In this document: piece by piece, positions 24,072 to 35,312 of the stretch | Numbering within the stretch: position 1 is the stretch's first letter | How the letters are laid out: each line of letters opens with the position of its first letter | NCBI GenBank assembly: GCA_039519185.1 | Contig: CM076849.1 | Span: forward strand, 110,613,806 to 110,677,805 | From: Astragalus membranaceus | Taxonomy: Eukaryota; Streptophyta; Magnoliopsida; Fabales; Fabaceae | DNA length: 64,000 nt | Direction: 5' to 3' | Position numbers and translations under genes: made by a program | The notes under the pieces: generated by a model | Told to the model about the DNA's origin: nothing | Seen by the model: the letters and a program-made list of their open reading frames with translations, nothing else | The model's database searches: none

Positions 24072-24099
24072 GACCATTACATTGTCTTTGTTTGGTGGA

Positions 24100-24703
24100 C
24101 AGGAAGGAAGGAATGTTAGGGATTTATTTTATTTCTGGATTCAGATTTATCTTCTTTTTTTATGGTAAAATAAATTTAGACTAGTTACAAAATTTTATGC
24201 AAAACTATTCTTAGGTAAAAAAAAGAGTAGTACTTTTTCAAGGTTTATATAAAAAGAAAAAGAGTAATCTTATTTAGTCAAAATATTCCATTACAACACA
24301 AATTAACCAAGTTTTATAAGTCATTAACCAACCCGCTTTTTCACAGTTTTCTAGGTCATTGACTAAAAACAGTGAAAAAATTGATTGGTCAATGGCCTAT
24401 AAAACTTTGTAATTTGGTTTTTGTTTATTTTTAGTTATAACATTTTGACTAAATAACATTAAAAAATACTTGAAAAACAAAGAGATAATTAATCAAAGAA
24501 AAAATACTTGAAAAACAAAGAGATACCGTAGAGGACTGTACCAAAACTCCTAACAAAATATCATGGGGGGTTTAGGCAAACATTTAAGATTCTGATTTAT
24601 CTATTAAAAAACATATTAAAAAACTTTAGGTAAGCAATTAAGGGCCCGTTTCGGGTTGGTCGTGAGTTTTTGGTGTTTAATTTCAAAACTAAAATTTGTT
24701 TGG
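24100..24703. other. Upstream region of the xylosidase gene, non-coding
   Basis: AT-rich DNA. Its first part, to about 24640, is the template of the duplicate at 32542-32870 (GTGGACAGGAAGGAA, GATTTATTTTATTTCT and AGGCAAACATTTAAG are shared). At about 24645 GGGCCCGTTTCGGG begins a segment absent from the duplicate. No open frame is seen. Confidence 0.6.
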
Positions 24704-24935
24704 GTAAAATAGGGGTGGTTCTAGGGTGAAAGAGCAAATTAAATCTTTCACCGGTGAAACACTAAAATTGACTGTTGGATATAATATAAAAATTCATCAA
24801 TGGTTGAGATTTAATATTGGTTGATTCAATCTTAACCATTCATAGCGTTTTAAACAATATCCAATGGTCAATTTTAATGTTTCACCGGTGAAAGATTTAA
24901 TTTGCTATTTCACCCTAGAAGCACCCGTAAAATAG
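24704..24935. mobile_element. Mutator-type MITE with 9-bp target duplication
   Basis: A 214-bp element (24713-24926) has terminal inverted repeats of about 70 bp: GGGTGGTTCTAGGGTGAAAG at the left, and the reverse complement of the right end reads GGGTGCTTCTAGGGTGAAAT. The CTTTCACCGGTGAAA palindrome lies inside both arms. It is flanked by the direct repeat GTAAAATAG at 24704-24712 and 24927-24935. A 9-bp duplication and long terminal repeats are the mark of Mutator-like elements. It has no coding capacity. Confidence 0.9.
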
Positions 24936-25040
24936 TGTTGAATTGATTTTTTCCTTATTTTTGAATCAATTTTCCAACAAAACACAAAACCAAAAAATAG
25001 GTTTTCTAATTTCAGTTTTTGTTTTAACACTAATACACCA

Positions 25041-25795
25041 TTATTTCAACAATCACCAACCACCACTCTGACCACCGTCGACCATCACTCCGGCCACCGC
25101 CGACCCCCACTTCGGCTACCGCCGACCATCACTCCGGCCATCGGCGGCTACCACTATGGCCACCGTCGACCACCACTTCGGCCACCGCCGACCACCGCTC
25201 CGGTCACCGCTTCGGCCATCGTGACCACCACTATGGCCACCGCCGACCACCACTCTAACCATTGTCGACCACCACTCCGGCCACCACTCTAACCATTGTC
25301 GACCACCACTATGGCCACCGCCGACCACCACTCTAACCATTGCCAACCACCACTCTAACCATTGTCGACCACCACTCCGGCCACCGCTGACCACCACTCT
25401 TATCACTGTCGACCACCACTCCGGCCACCCCCAACCACCGCTGACCACCGCTTCGGTCACCGTTTCGACCACCGCCGACCACCACTTCGGTTACCGCCCA
25501 TCACTCCGACCACCGGCGGCTACCACTATGGCCACCGCCAACCACCACTCCGACCACCGTCAACTACCATTAACCACCATTTCAACAGTTGACCACCGAT
25601 CACCACTCATACCACCGCTGGTCACCACTCCGGCCACTGTTGACCACCGCTAACTACCACTTCGACCACCGTTAACTACCACTATGACCACCACTCTGAC
25701 CACCCCCAACCACCACTCTAGCCACCGCCGACCACCACACTCCGGCCACCGCCGACCACTACTTCGGCCACCAGCCACCCACTTTGATACCACTT
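25041..25795. repeat. Degenerate minisatellite (CCACCACT-CGGCCACCGCCGA type)
   Basis: About 750 bp of degenerate tandem units near 21-24 bp are built from ACCACTNYGRCC and ACCGYCGACC. Array composition is GC-rich inside an AT-rich region. Both strands therefore show open frames of low-complexity protein (Trp/Gly/Val-rich on the minus strand) that are not real genes. The array is absent from the duplicated copy of this region near 32875. Confidence 0.85.
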
Positions 25796-25799
25796 TTAT

Positions 25800-27700
25800 G
25801 TTCAAGATTTTGAAACAATTAATATATCAAATGTGATAATCTTTTTTTGAGTTAGTTAAATATTTTTTAATCCCTATGAAATACAAGATCTTTTACTTTC
25901 AATTGTCAATAAAAAATTTTCGAACTTTGAGTCGTCACTTTTTTTTTACTCTTCTGGGCTCTGACGTTAAGTTAGTGATCAGCTTTGGCCATGGTAAATC
26001 ACACCGGCATCTATTACATTACATTCACTTTTAATGAGAAATCACCAATGCCATTTTCTTTCTTTTATTTTTCTAATAATATATAATAAAATATTAAAAT
26101 TTATGATTAGAATTTTATTTTCAATTCTATTTCTGTTTTAATTTAATTTTTATTTAAATTCTAATATTCATTATTTTAAAAATTTCTAATATTCATTATT
26201 ATAAACGTAAAAGAAAAAATTAATAGATGTGCCAGATATAACACTCATATTTTCACTATAGTAGTTAACAGTGTAAAAAGCAATTTTACCGTATTATGGA
26301 AATAATACGATTTGTGTGATCAATTAGAATCACAAGAAATGGGGTTTGGATTGTGCCCTTTTTAACAATTCGTTTTGTGGCCAACCAAGTCACTTAGGAA
26401 GATATCAGATGGTCTTCTAAGAAGATAGAGACTTTGGTAACAACTGACTTGTTGTATCTTCTTAGAAGCTAGACTGTGTAAGAAGATATTTTGATAAATG
26501 ATTTGTAAATTGTATTTCTTGCTTCTTAAACAAGTGATGATGTTTTTCTAACGGAAATGCTTGGTAAAGAAGATATAGAATACTTTGGTTTTTATAAAGA
26601 GATAATGGAAGAATATTCAACTTGAAATTGTAAGAAGACTTTAAAAGCAGTCTTCTTCCAATAGTGCAGAAGAAGTTTTCTTTTAACAACAAAGTTCTAT
26701 GTAAAAGAGATTATGGAAACGCGGTAAATGGTACACAAGAAGTATAATGGTTCACTCCAATCAACTAGTGCTACATCCACTCCTCACACCCTGTAAGTAT
26801 TTCTACTATTTTTCCTAAACACTTTACAAAGCAACATTGGCCAAAGCACTTGATAGTTTTCTTTTACAGCTCTATATATTGTACCACTAGTTTTCTTCGA
26901 CAGCTCTAGCAATTGAAACACCCCTAAGGACCTACTTAGGCTTCTTCTTTAACAATCAAACAAACCTATGCCATGTTAAGAAAGTATAATGATAGGGTAA
27001 AGTTTGGGTTTCGGTTGGGAATACAATAGTTTGTGTTGAAATTTGGTTTCCAACTGAATATAATCACAAAAGCTATGAACATACTCAGAAATGTTCCCAT
27101 AAAAACATTGAAGAGCACTGAGTATGAGTGAGAGAGGATATGTATTGCAGAGGCTTCTAAGAAGCTACTCAGAAGATAGGAAATATTGTAGCAAACTCTC
27201 ACAAATTCCCTTAACTTGAATGAGGTCTAACTTGAATGGGGTCTTCCATGAGGTATTTATAGAGGATGGAACCCAAAAGAGTCATTAGAAATTACCTCTA
27301 AAGTCAATATAGCCGTCGACAACTTTTGCTGAAAAGTTGCTGCACTTTTCTGCACATGTACCGAATTTCTGTACTTGCAGTAGAAATTCCTGCCTTCTGT
27401 CAAGCTTTTGTCCAGTGCCTTCTTGGATTCGTTTTTTCCATTTTGAATGCTTCTTTCAACTGATTTCATATCTTCTAAAGCATTTGTTATCCTTCATAAG
27501 TAATTCTGAATTTCAAGAAGATATGACTTTTGTGCCTTCTGTCACTTAAGAAGCTATTGATGTATCTTCTGTCACTGCAAGAAGCTTCAGATATTGAGTC
27601 TTCTGTAAATAGGATAAAAAGATTGCCTAACCAGGAAGATTGCAGAGCACAAGAACTTTACATTACTTGGTAATTAGGATAAAAATGTCATCTGTAGCAG
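25800..27700. other. AT-rich region with no recognised gene
   Basis: The left edge (about 25806-25890) matches 32873-32950, the far end of the partial duplication. From 26340 to 27600 many GAAGATA/TCTTCTAAGAAG words recur on both strands, which suggests a decayed repeat or LTR. No protein match is recognised. Confidence 0.4.
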
Positions 27701-27752
27701 ATTCAACAGAATGAAGGACCAGTTTGAAGGTAATTAGTTTTGGTTATATAAT

Positions 27753-28034
27753 ATGGCATTAATTGATAGTATAAATCACAAGGACATGTGCTGGTTAGAA
27801 ATAAATGTCAGACAAGTTACACTTAGTGGAACTGATATGGAGCTTGCTTCGGATATGGATGAACAAAGTGGAAGCCAACTTAATGTTTTGGAAGATGAAC
27901 ACTTTCAAATTGAAAGTAGAGATAAAGGCATTGATGAAGTGTTTTGGAAAGATTTATTCAATGAAGGTATTGAAGATCAAGATGTAATGGATAATGAAGA
28001 TGTTGATTTGAGCAACATGGTCTCACATTTGTAA
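27753..28034 (+). pseudogene. Possible heat-stress transcription factor C-terminal fragment
   Basis: An acidic open frame of 93 codons includes VFWKDLFNEG. This resembles the aromatic/acidic (AHA) activation motif of class A heat-stress factors, and the preceding VRQVTLSGTDMELASDMDE is also reminiscent of that family. No DNA-binding domain or oligomerisation region is found nearby, so this would be an orphan last exon or fragment. The match is from memory and weak. A chance open frame cannot be excluded. Confidence 0.3.
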
Positions 28035-28513
28035 CTGTGCATATTTGGTCTTCACATTTTTTGTAACAATATAGAAGCAAATTCAAACAATATTGGAACA
28101 AATTCTAACTGTGAATTTGGTCCTCAGTTCTTTCTTCTTTCATGAATGTCCACACACATGCTTTATAAGGGAATGTGCTTTCCTGAATAGATGCTTCACC
28201 TATTTGCTTCTTATTCTTATTTTTGAAGATTAACTTTTGATATCTTCTTCACCAAAGATCTTATTAGATGGTTCTGTTTGCCTCATTAAATTACCTAGGT
28301 TCTTGTTTTGTAGTGTTTATTTTATACTTTGATCTTTGATCAACTAGATTAATTGGCTAACCCATACTGGATTTTAATTAAATCGTATTTAATGATTCCT
28401 TGCACAAATTCTTTGATCTAATATAATTTTTGACTGTTATTGTTCAGTTCTTTTAAAACAAAATTTGCTAATGGTAGTTTTTTTGCAACTTTTGTCTACA
28501 ATATAATATAAAA

Positions 28514-28543
28514 CTAGTTTTTTACCCGTGCTTACGCACGGGT
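28514..28543 (-). mobile_element. Helitron-like 3' terminus
   Basis: Read on the minus strand, an 8-bp perfect stem (ACCCGTGC, loop GTAA, GCACGGGT) at 28543-28524 is followed by six A, then CTAG ending at 28514, and then T. A short hairpin a few bases before CTRR, with insertion before T, is the definition of a Helitron 3' end. The element would extend toward higher coordinates. I could not find its 5' TC end or a Rep/helicase gene, so it is non-autonomous or truncated. Confidence 0.5.
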
Positions 28544-28549
28544 GATACT

Positions 28550-28975
28550 GTATGTGATCCGGGCTCCATTGGAGGCGGTCGATCTGATTTGGTTTGCTTG
28601 ATTACGTCACTGGCTCGTTGAGGTTGCTTGCTACTCGGTCGAAGGTGGTGGTGTGGTCAAGCTGGAAGATGGCTGGTCGCGTTCAGAGCTCTGACGGGAT
28701 GTACCTGCGATGACACTCCGACGCCCAAGTCAGTGGGGTAATATTCGAGCAGAGTGACGTTATGTGTAAAAAGTGTCCCTGTCAGCTGAGGTCAGGCCTC
28801 AATATATAGCGTCAGGGGCTCTGCGGGCGACCGTCGGAATGCATATGGCATGATCTGGACCGTTGGACCTGCGATCTAGGTCAAGCTTCTCTGCTTTGCT
28901 AGTTGGGCCGCTTGCGGTCGGCCCTGTGACAACGTTGGGCTCCGGCCTAGTCCGGAACAGTATGGTCGGTGTATT
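28550..28975 (+). repeat. GC-rich segment, possible LTR or Helitron cargo
   Basis: The segment is GC-rich compared with its flanks. It contains a TATA-like CAATATATAGCG at about 28800 and phrases such as ACACTCCGACGCCCAAGTCA that recall Tat-type LTRs. No TG...CA ends are evident. It starts just inside the Helitron-like terminus, so it may be captured cargo. No open frame is seen. Confidence 0.35.
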
Positions 28976-29141
28976 GTCATGAAGTCATAATAGTAATTTG
29001 GAAGATATTGATAAGTTGTGAACAACGTCCAAATTGTATGATTTGAAATTCAAAGTGGAAAAGGCATCCCCGTTGACAATCAGAATTACATTGATCCATA
29101 ATAATGTATTTGCACATTAGAGGTAAAATATGCATTCCCGT

Positions 29142-29545
29142 TGGCCCTCCCGTTTGCATCATCGTTGGTCCTCCTGTTGGCACTCCCGTTGGCACTCTCG
29201 TTGCCACTCCCGTTGGCACTCATGTTGGCAGTCCCGTTGGCACTCCCGTTGGCAATTTATTCATTTTTAGTAATTATAAAATAGTTATTTGGTAAATTTT
29301 TGTAGTGATTAAATTGATTGATTTTATTTTTTATGAAAAAATTAATTGATTTTACTCATTTTAATTGATTTTAGTAATTTTAGTAGTTTGAGTAAATTAT
29401 AAAAATGAATACTTTTTTTTAAATAGTTGTGTAAAGAGATATGTATTATGTCATATAGAGAAATATGCATCCCTATTGGCCCTCCCGTTTGCATCCCTGT
29501 TGGCACTCTCATTGGCACTCCCATTGGCCCTCCTGTTGACAATAA
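29142..29545. repeat. 12-bp minisatellite GTTGGCACTCCC in two blocks
   Basis: Variants of GTTGGCACTCCC/GTTGGCCCTCCC are repeated in tandem at 29142-29262 and again at 29473-29545. The blocks are separated by about 200 bp of AT-rich DNA. Each block is preceded by ATGCATYCC. The repeat length is a multiple of three, so short repetitive frames arise on both strands; these are not genes. Confidence 0.8.
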
Positions 29546-30115
29546 TTAAATCATATTTTTAAAATTATGAAAAAAGACTTTTTTTTAAAAAAAAGTATTT
29601 AATTAAAAAAACAATTTTTTTTAAAAAAACGAAATTTAAAGAAAAAGAGAAATTAAAAAAAATTGAAATTAAAAAAAACGAAATTTAAAAAAAAGTTAAA
29701 ATCAGACACGCGTCAATTGATTTTTTTTAAAAAAACTGAGAAAAACTGTTTTTTTTTTTATTTTTTAGTGGTGAATTGACAAAAAGACCCCTAATTTTTG
29801 ACAAAAGGCGAAATTTTAAAATGTCTAAAAAGATTAAAGTGCTGACATCGGTTTTTATTAGGTGATAGTTGATTGATAATATAAAGCAATAGGAATGAAT
29901 GCTTGGCACTAAAGCAATATAACATAACGGAGCAAATAAATAAACATCATAAACTCTTTTCAGGTAAAAGACAAGTTTCTTGTAGTGATTAAGATATTAC
30001 AATTCAGAAAAAAGGGAAGGGAGTATTACGCGGGGAATTTGATAAGAATAAAGCAACTAAAGAGACCAACTAGTCATTGGCAGTGAGTGAGGTCAATTGG
30101 AATGAGAGTGAGTAC
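29546..30115. other. A/T-homopolymer-rich non-coding DNA
   Basis: Long runs of A and T (29570-29760) are followed by AT-rich DNA without open frames. I see no gene, RNA or transposon end. Confidence 0.5.
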
Positions 30116-30117
30116 AA

Positions 30118-30697
30118 TTAGATATGTCTGCGACATAAAGGGCAAGTGCTCCTTATATTGAGCCAACTAATGATACAATCTTGATGATAGGATATGACCA
30201 CAAGACATGCGAAGAATTGCGTTTGACCCACTTGAAAGCTCTTCAAGACATATTGAACATTGATCCATTGAATTTGCAATTGTTGTTTGTTCCGATGGTA
30301 AATTAGAATCTTCAACCACATTACCCATTCTACTCCTCCTCTCAATTGAATGAACTACATTAGTGATATCTTGGAGAGGAATACGGGGGTACCAAGAAGG
30401 AAGTACACTTCGAGAAGAACCTTGGACCATAGCACGAGGAACCGTTATCGGTGAAGTATTTTCGAGACGAGGAGCCTGAAGAGGATGTGCACCAACTACA
30501 TTAGTGATGTCTTGGAGCGGAGAAAGAGAAGAACCTCGAATCCTACCACGAGGAATGGTTACCGGCGAAGTATTTTCAACACCATGAGCATGTTCCGGGG
30601 CACGAACAGGTCTAGTGATTGAAAGTTGGCAGCGAGGGAAGATGGGGGTGGCAATGCTGACGGCCAAGGGACCACGACGGTCTCTTGTTTCTGGCAT
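30118..30697 (-). pseudogene. RING-H2 finger protein pseudogene
   Basis: On the minus strand, ATG at 30697 opens a frame that ends in a C-terminal RING-H2 domain: CSICLEEL, later MSCGH, then YHQDC and CPLCRRHI, ending TAA at 30118-30120. The spacing of Cys and His fits a RING-H2 ubiquitin ligase only if one extra base near 30190-30200 is ignored. As it stands the frame shifts inside the finger and stops early. The region before the RING has a duplicated motif ending in PLQDITNVV. Its upstream side runs into a TA microsatellite and then the truncated xylosidase copy, so it lacks its own promoter. Confidence 0.7.
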
Positions 30698-30754
30698 TGC
30701 TATACTGGATGTGTTGAGGAAGTTGCATTGTTTTTTAAGGTAGAACTGCATGCA

Positions 30755-30757
<3 letters not shown>

Positions 30758-30814
<57 letters not shown>
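30758..30814. repeat. (TA)n microsatellite
   Basis: A nearly pure run of about 28 TA units lies at the junction between the RING-H2 pseudogene and the truncated xylosidase copy. Confidence 0.95.
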
Positions 30815-30817
<3 letters not shown>

Positions 30818-30835
30818 GATACCGATGAGTATAAC

Positions 30836-31174
30836 TTGAGGGAAGCTAGTTGCGCCTTTTATAGTACCATTAAATCTGATGCTTTTACCGGCATCGGCGA
30901 CGCCGTGCAATGCTTCACTCCATCACTGGTAACTCGGGATACCGAGTCTGGGAATGGAAGGAGCTGAGTTAACGAGTTGGGACAGTTTCTCATCTAATGT
31001 GAGTCGTGACACAAGCTCTCTGGCTCTTTCACGGATGGGGAGTTTAGGATTGCAGAAGGGGTATGAGTTGGAATTGTCGCAGGAATAAGGAGGGCGAGTT
31101 GACTCGGCGTGAACGAGTTGGTGGTGAGTGAGTAAGAGCAAAATGGAGGAGAATAAGGTAATAGAGAGAGCCAT
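30836..31174 (-). pseudogene. Truncated duplicate of beta-xylosidase exon 1
   Basis: The sequence is almost identical to the first exon of the gene at 19172-24026. It carries the same ATG context (31174), the same signal peptide and the PPYSCDNSNSYPFCNPKLP segment. A Trp codon has become TGA at 30923-30925 (after GIPSYQ), and homology stops at about 30836, short of the exon's splice donor. It lies in the same orientation, about 7 kb from the parent. It cannot encode an enzyme. Confidence 0.92.
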
Positions 31175-31190
31175 GTTGTGAAGGGATGGT

Positions 31191-32541
31191 TGAAGTATTA
31201 GATTTTTACAATTTTTACTCTTGCAGGCTGTATAATCACAAAAGAGGGGTGCAAAGATGAGAGGCCCAACACAGAAACGGGTTGCGGAACCCAGCGGATC
31301 TTGTACTGTTCAAGTACGCGGATCTTAAGCGGGTTACCGATTGCGGAAACGGATCCGTATAAAGTGTATTTGGAACCCTAATTTTAGTTTTCAAAGAACC
31401 TTCACACGTGATTCTTGAAATTTCTCTCTCTGAAACCTCTTCTCTTCTTCGCGAGACAACCTGGGTTCTTGATGAAGCTGCTGCTTCTGATGGCGGATCT
31501 TGCTCAGCTTCTCAGCGAAGCTCTCTTCCTTCAACGTGACCAGGTATATCTCCTTCTTTCTCTGGTTCTCTTCTCAGTTCTTTACTGTTTGAAACCCTAA
31601 GATTCAAACATTTACTTTGCTTCGGTTCTTTCTGTTTCTGGTACAATCTTTGATGGATCTTGACTCTACACACCAGGATCCTTGCACAACGAAGGTAGAA
31701 CACTTGATTTCTCTTATGTTTCAGTTTCTGATTTCACTGTTTGCTACGAGCAGTAAACCCTAACTTCTGAATCTGTTACTTTACTGCGAGAGCCTTTCAA
31801 GATCTGACTGAACACGAATCTTCACCACCTGGGAAGATTGTAGAGATTCACGAACCCAGAAGGTATAATCGCACCTTCTTTACTTTCTATTTTGCTGTTT
31901 TCGGTTTATTTCATATAAACCCTAACCTTGTTGCTGGTTTTCTTGTTTATATGAATTGTGAATGGCTGTTTGATGATCACTGTGAGTTTCAACACTTTGA
32001 AACACACCCAGAATATTACAAACAGGTATATGATTCTTTGCTGTCTTCCTTTTCTTTCTTTTTCAGTGTTTTCAGTCACAGAAAACAGATACTAACTACT
32101 GGCTTTTCTCTCTGTTTTGCAAGGCTATTTCAACCTCCTGTTGAAATAAAACTGTCTCACAAAACCTTAGAAGGAAGCAAGTTGCAGATCACTCAGAGAA
32201 AGAAAGACTTGAAGACTATTGAATGTTAAGAAAAATGCAAACTATTTTTATTCACCGTAAATCTCTATTTCATAAAATCTGTATGTAATCTGTACATGAT
32301 AGGTTATGTATATATATACACTGATTTGACACATTCCTAGCTGTTAAGCACAAGTTGGTTGTTAGAACAACCAACTTAGTTTGTTACATAACAAACTCGA
32401 TTAGTTAGTTATTGGGTTGTAACCAACTTAACTGTTTTGTTGTACAACAAACTACAACAGCTCTATTTTTAATTTGTAAACTAGCTGTTAGGGTTTTTTT
32501 AATTTATCAGTGTGAATTTGATTATAAATTCCAATATGAAG
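31191..32541. mobile_element. 1.34-kb insertion with TGAAG duplication, splitting promoter from start codon
   Basis: Compared with the parent locus (24027-24053), 1341 bp (31196-32536) are inserted between GGATGGTTG and AACAGAGCATG. The insertion is flanked by TGAAG at 31191-31195 and 32537-32541. The ends, TATTAGATTTTTA and (reverse complement) TATTGGAATTTATA, are weakly inverted. Inside is a leader-like CT-rich stretch, an ATG-started frame (31470) and several AAG/CAG-GT junctions, which looks like captured exonic DNA. Family unknown; it lacks the TG...CA of an LTR. Confidence 0.6.
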
Positions 32542-32960
32542 AACAGAGCATGAGTTCGTTTTATAGACCATTTGTCTTTGTTTGGTGGACAGGAAGGAAT
32601 GTTAGGGATTTATTTTATTTCTAGATTCAGATTTATCTTTTTTATGGAAAAATAAAATTACACAAGTTAAAAATTTTTATGCAAAACTATTCTTCGGTGA
32701 AAAAAAAATCCGTGAAAAAAGAGTAGTACTTTTTCAAGGTTTATATAAAAAAGAAAAAATACTTGAAATAACATCCGTAAACGACTTAGGAAGTGGGGGT
32801 TAGGCAAACATTTAAGATTCTGATTTATTTGTGAAAAATATATTATAAAACATTAGGTATGCATTTAAGGTTTTTAAATAATTAATATATTAAATGTGAT
32901 GATTTTTAATATTTTTGTGCATTAGTTAAATATGTTTTTAATCCCTATAAGACACGAGAT
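32542..32960 (-). repeat. Duplicate of the xylosidase promoter region
   Basis: This matches 24052-24640 and then 25806-25890 with small indels, including the TATA box (32560-32565). The 1.16 kb holding the MITE and minisatellite in the parent is missing here, so those arrived after the duplication or were lost here. The match fades at about 32960. Confidence 0.8.
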
Positions 32961-33179
32961 TCTGAAGATTCCGAAGTGTGGAAGGGATGTTCGATAGCAA
33001 GAGAGGGTTCAGGAGTGACGGTAGGCATGAACAGTGGTTTCGTTTCAAAGCTTTGTCTGAAACGAAAGAAGATACAGGGGGTGGCAGACGGTTGGGGGAC
33101 GAAGGGTGAGGAGGGAATCTCACTGGAAGGGAAGAAAGCGGATGCGACTTCTAGATCCAACAAGAACGAGAGGAATAAT

Positions 33180-33380
33180 CGTAACCTATCATCATTCTTT
33201 TTCATTAATTTTCCTGATTGGTTTTAGGCAAAAGAGATGTTTGACGTCTTCGCAAATCATGAAAGGGTGTTGGAGGTCATAATCCCAGCGAAAAGAGAAG
33301 GTAGTTGGAGACAGTTTAGTTTTGTTCGATTTCTTAACGCGAAAGAACCAGAAAGAATTGTGATTCTTGAATTATAAGCA
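33180..33380 (+). pseudogene. RRM-like fragment, LINE ORF1-type
   Basis: Readable residues are FFINFPDWF, then (after TAG at 33226-33228) AKEMFDVFANHERVLEVIIP, AKREG and FSFVRFLNAKEPERIV. This is the ribonucleoprotein fold pattern seen in ORF1-like proteins of plant non-LTR retroelements. No endonuclease or RT follows. It directly abuts Copia gag sequence on the other strand. Confidence 0.5.
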
Positions 33381-33414
33381 GAGATTCGATGTCACTAAGG
33401 GGATTCGATGTCAC

Positions 33415-34140
33415 TAAGGGAAGGAAGATCTACCTTACCATATATCATCATTACAAATGGATTGAACTCCCGAGGAAGACCATCAATAATTACATCGGTG
33501 AGATATGTGTCAGTTATGGTCTCACCAGTTGCTATTAGAGAATCAACAATGAAGTGGACTTAGTGATGAACTCTGAGACATATTTGAAACCTTTCTCGGT
33601 ATTCTTTATTTCGTTGCGTAATTGTCGGATCTTGGCTTTGAGGTGGGAGAAGTAATGTTGTTGAATCTTCTCCCAAACTTGCCATGAATGATGACAGCTC
33701 AAAACTCGTGGAAGAGCACTCTCCGAGAGCGTAGATAGAAGCTAGGTAAACAGAGTTTGGTTTTGCACCAACCACCTTTCAAACTCGTCGGAGACGTTGT
33801 TGGCGACACGATCCGCTTTCGAGGCGTACTTTTGGGGAATCACCAGATTCACCAGGAGGTGATGAAGCTTGTGCATTTTGACGACTCCTTCAACTTGTTG
33901 ATTCCATAGAAGGAAATTTTTGTCTTCAAGCTTTATGGAAAGCTTAGGGCCAGTGGTGAGATGTTGCGATGCAGATGAGTTTGTGACGCCTTGAAACACA
34001 AATCAGTGTTAGGCGCGTGGCGGAGATGAAATCTCAGAACCCGACTTAACGAATGATACCATACCATAATGATATTGAAAGTGAATCTGGTAAACTGATT
34101 TCATTGATTGATTCAGTGCTGTTACAAGTGGGCTTAGAGC
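33415..34140 (-). pseudogene. Ty1/copia gag fragment with LTR end
   Basis: On the minus strand, Copia gag (UBN2-type) motifs occur in order: LSIKLEDKNFLLWNQQVEGV (about 33930-33870), FERWLVQNQTLF, then in shifted frames VWEKI and GETITDTYLTDVIIDGLP (about 33520-33460). A TGGTATCA primer-site-like word at about 34060 and the segment upstream look like the LTR end. Frameshifts occur at about 33745 and 33560. Everything beyond gag is missing; the left edge meets the RRM fragment and the right edge meets the hAT region at about 34140. Confidence 0.65.
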
Positions 34141-35166
<1,026 letters not shown>

Positions 35167-35312
35167 ATGGATAAATTTTTAGTAAAGAGGCCAAAGTCAT
35201 CAATTGATGAATGTGGATCAAGCTCACAACAACAACAACAACAAGAGCCACGTGTTGAAGTTAATTTAGATGAGTTGCCATCAGATCCTAGATTGCGAAG
35301 AAAAATTGTGAC
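35167..35312 (+). pseudogene. hAT-like (ZMYM1-type) protein N-terminus, interrupted
   Basis: ATG at 35167 opens a frame starting MDKFLVKRPKSS, followed by a Gln run and VNLDELPSDPRLRRKIV. This is the usual N-terminus of plant zinc-finger MYM-type 1-like proteins, which derive from hAT transposases and carry a C-terminal dimerisation domain. The frame is broken at 35313 where TGTAATACCC begins. The rest of the protein is not in the window. Confidence 0.65.

Noticed and set aside
25116..25592. Open frames over the C-rich minisatellite on both strands
   Set aside because: They are pure by-products of tandem repeats with low-complexity translation.
25041..25795. CRISPR-like regular repeats here and at 29142-29545
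   Set aside because: There are no unique spacers of constant length and no cas genes, and the genome is plant nuclear. These are minisatellites.
31415..32229. A multi-exon gene within the 1.34-kb insertion
   Set aside because: The GT-containing junctions and short frames cannot be joined into a credible protein, and it lies wholly inside a mobile insertion.
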